The notes under the pieces are model-generated. The model had not been told where the DNA came from. It saw only the letters and a list, made by a program, of their open reading frames with translations, and did not search any database. Shown here piece by piece: positions 63,802 through 64,000 of a stretch of DNA of 64,000 nucleotides (position 1 is the stretch's first letter; every line of letters starts with the position of its first letter). The position numbers were made by a program, and so were the translations under genes. The stretch comes from Ruegeria arenilitoris (GTDB lineage: Bacteria; Pseudomonadota; Alphaproteobacteria; Rhodobacterales; Rhodobacteraceae), in the NCBI RefSeq assembly GCF_013030265.1, contig NZ_WPZQ01000007.1, positions 248,001 to 312,000 on the forward strand. Direction: 5' to 3'.

Positions 63802-64000
63802 ATGGAGATCTTTGTTCGCAGACCGGTTCTGTCAATTGTTCTGGCATTGGTCGTGGTACTGGGCGGGCTATATGCCATCGCCCGCGTGCCGATCGTGCAG
63901 TTCCCTGTATTGGAAAGCTCGGCCATTGAAGTCAAAACCCATTTCACCGGGGCGTCCGCGGAGGTTGTGCAGGGCTTTATTACCGATCCGATTGAAAAGG
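63802..64000 (+). CDS. RND efflux transporter (5' part)
   Basis: The first 66 codons of an RND pump: MEIFVRRPVLSIVLALVVVL and GGLYAIARVPIVQFPVLESS, matching the AcrB/MexF start, with the first span and the early periplasmic EVVQGFITDPIEK. The gene continues beyond the window. It is exported to the inner membrane and works with the preceding adaptor. The start has GGGAGGCAGGGCT upstream. Confidence 0.92.
   Translation, partial: MEIFVRRPVLSIVLALVVVLGGLYAIARVPIVQFPVLESSAIEVKTHFTGASAEVVQGFITDPIEK

Overview
The window looks like chromosomal DNA of a marine alphaproteobacterium of the Roseobacter group (Rhodobacterales). This is inferred from the protein families and their order: a taurine-type ABC system with an enlarged TauC, a dimethylglycine dehydrogenase/GcvT fusion next to a LysR gene, a coniferyl aldehyde dehydrogenase, a DUF1800/DUF1501 pair, and many short dispersed intergenic repeats. 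No rRNA, tRNA or CRISPR array was recognised.

Layout. 0-8.3 kb: a branched-chain-type ABC importer (binding protein, cut by the window edge, then LivHMGF-like, mostly with ATGA overlaps), converging on a coniferyl aldehyde dehydrogenase, with a divergent flavin reductase and an acyl-CoA ligase. A GTGAACGTTCACT-type operator lies before the reductase and a partial copy before the ligase, so this reads as an uptake and degradation unit for a lignin-type aromatic. 8.7-12.9 kb: a DUF1800/DUF1501 export pair behind a palindromic promoter, then a family 2 glycosyltransferase. 13.4-18.9 kb: a TetR gene and two identical operators facing a run of six genes: small membrane protein, GFA protein, haloalkane dehalogenase, membrane fusion protein, ABC ATPase and ABC-2 permease.

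19.0-24.4 kb: a three-gene minus-strand unit headed by a 1463-residue secreted caspase-like protein with a PAN/apple-like domain and a C-terminal EF-hand. 24.4-57 kb is the accessory part: visibly richer in A+T, gene-poor, and full of relics (VirD4/TraG fragment, IS5-type transposase fragment, chorismate mutase pseudogene). It carries eleven same-strand copies or pieces of one intergenic repeat (family A) and two of three copies of another (family B). Its genes include a phosphodiesterase, a receiver-domain/membrane fusion protein with a membrane partner, a lipase, a dimethylglycine dehydrogenase with its LysR regulator, a ClbS/DfsB protein, an autotransporter, a DUF922 protease-like protein, an ampR/class A beta-lactamase pair, AsmA, and a LysE/TetR group.

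The most unusual cluster is at 42.4-47.9 kb: a small membrane protein, a roadblock/LC7 protein, an OmpR-type response regulator and two full-length paralogous sensor kinases with a small secreted protein between them. The first kinase has arginine at the phospho-accepting histidine while its ATP-binding motifs are intact; the second keeps the histidine. The pair looks like a pseudo-kinase/kinase sensor built by duplication.

57.1-60.4 kb is a tauABC operon closed by a strong terminator. 61.0-64.0 kb has a LysR gene divergent from an RND efflux operon that includes a 49-residue membrane peptide and runs off the window.
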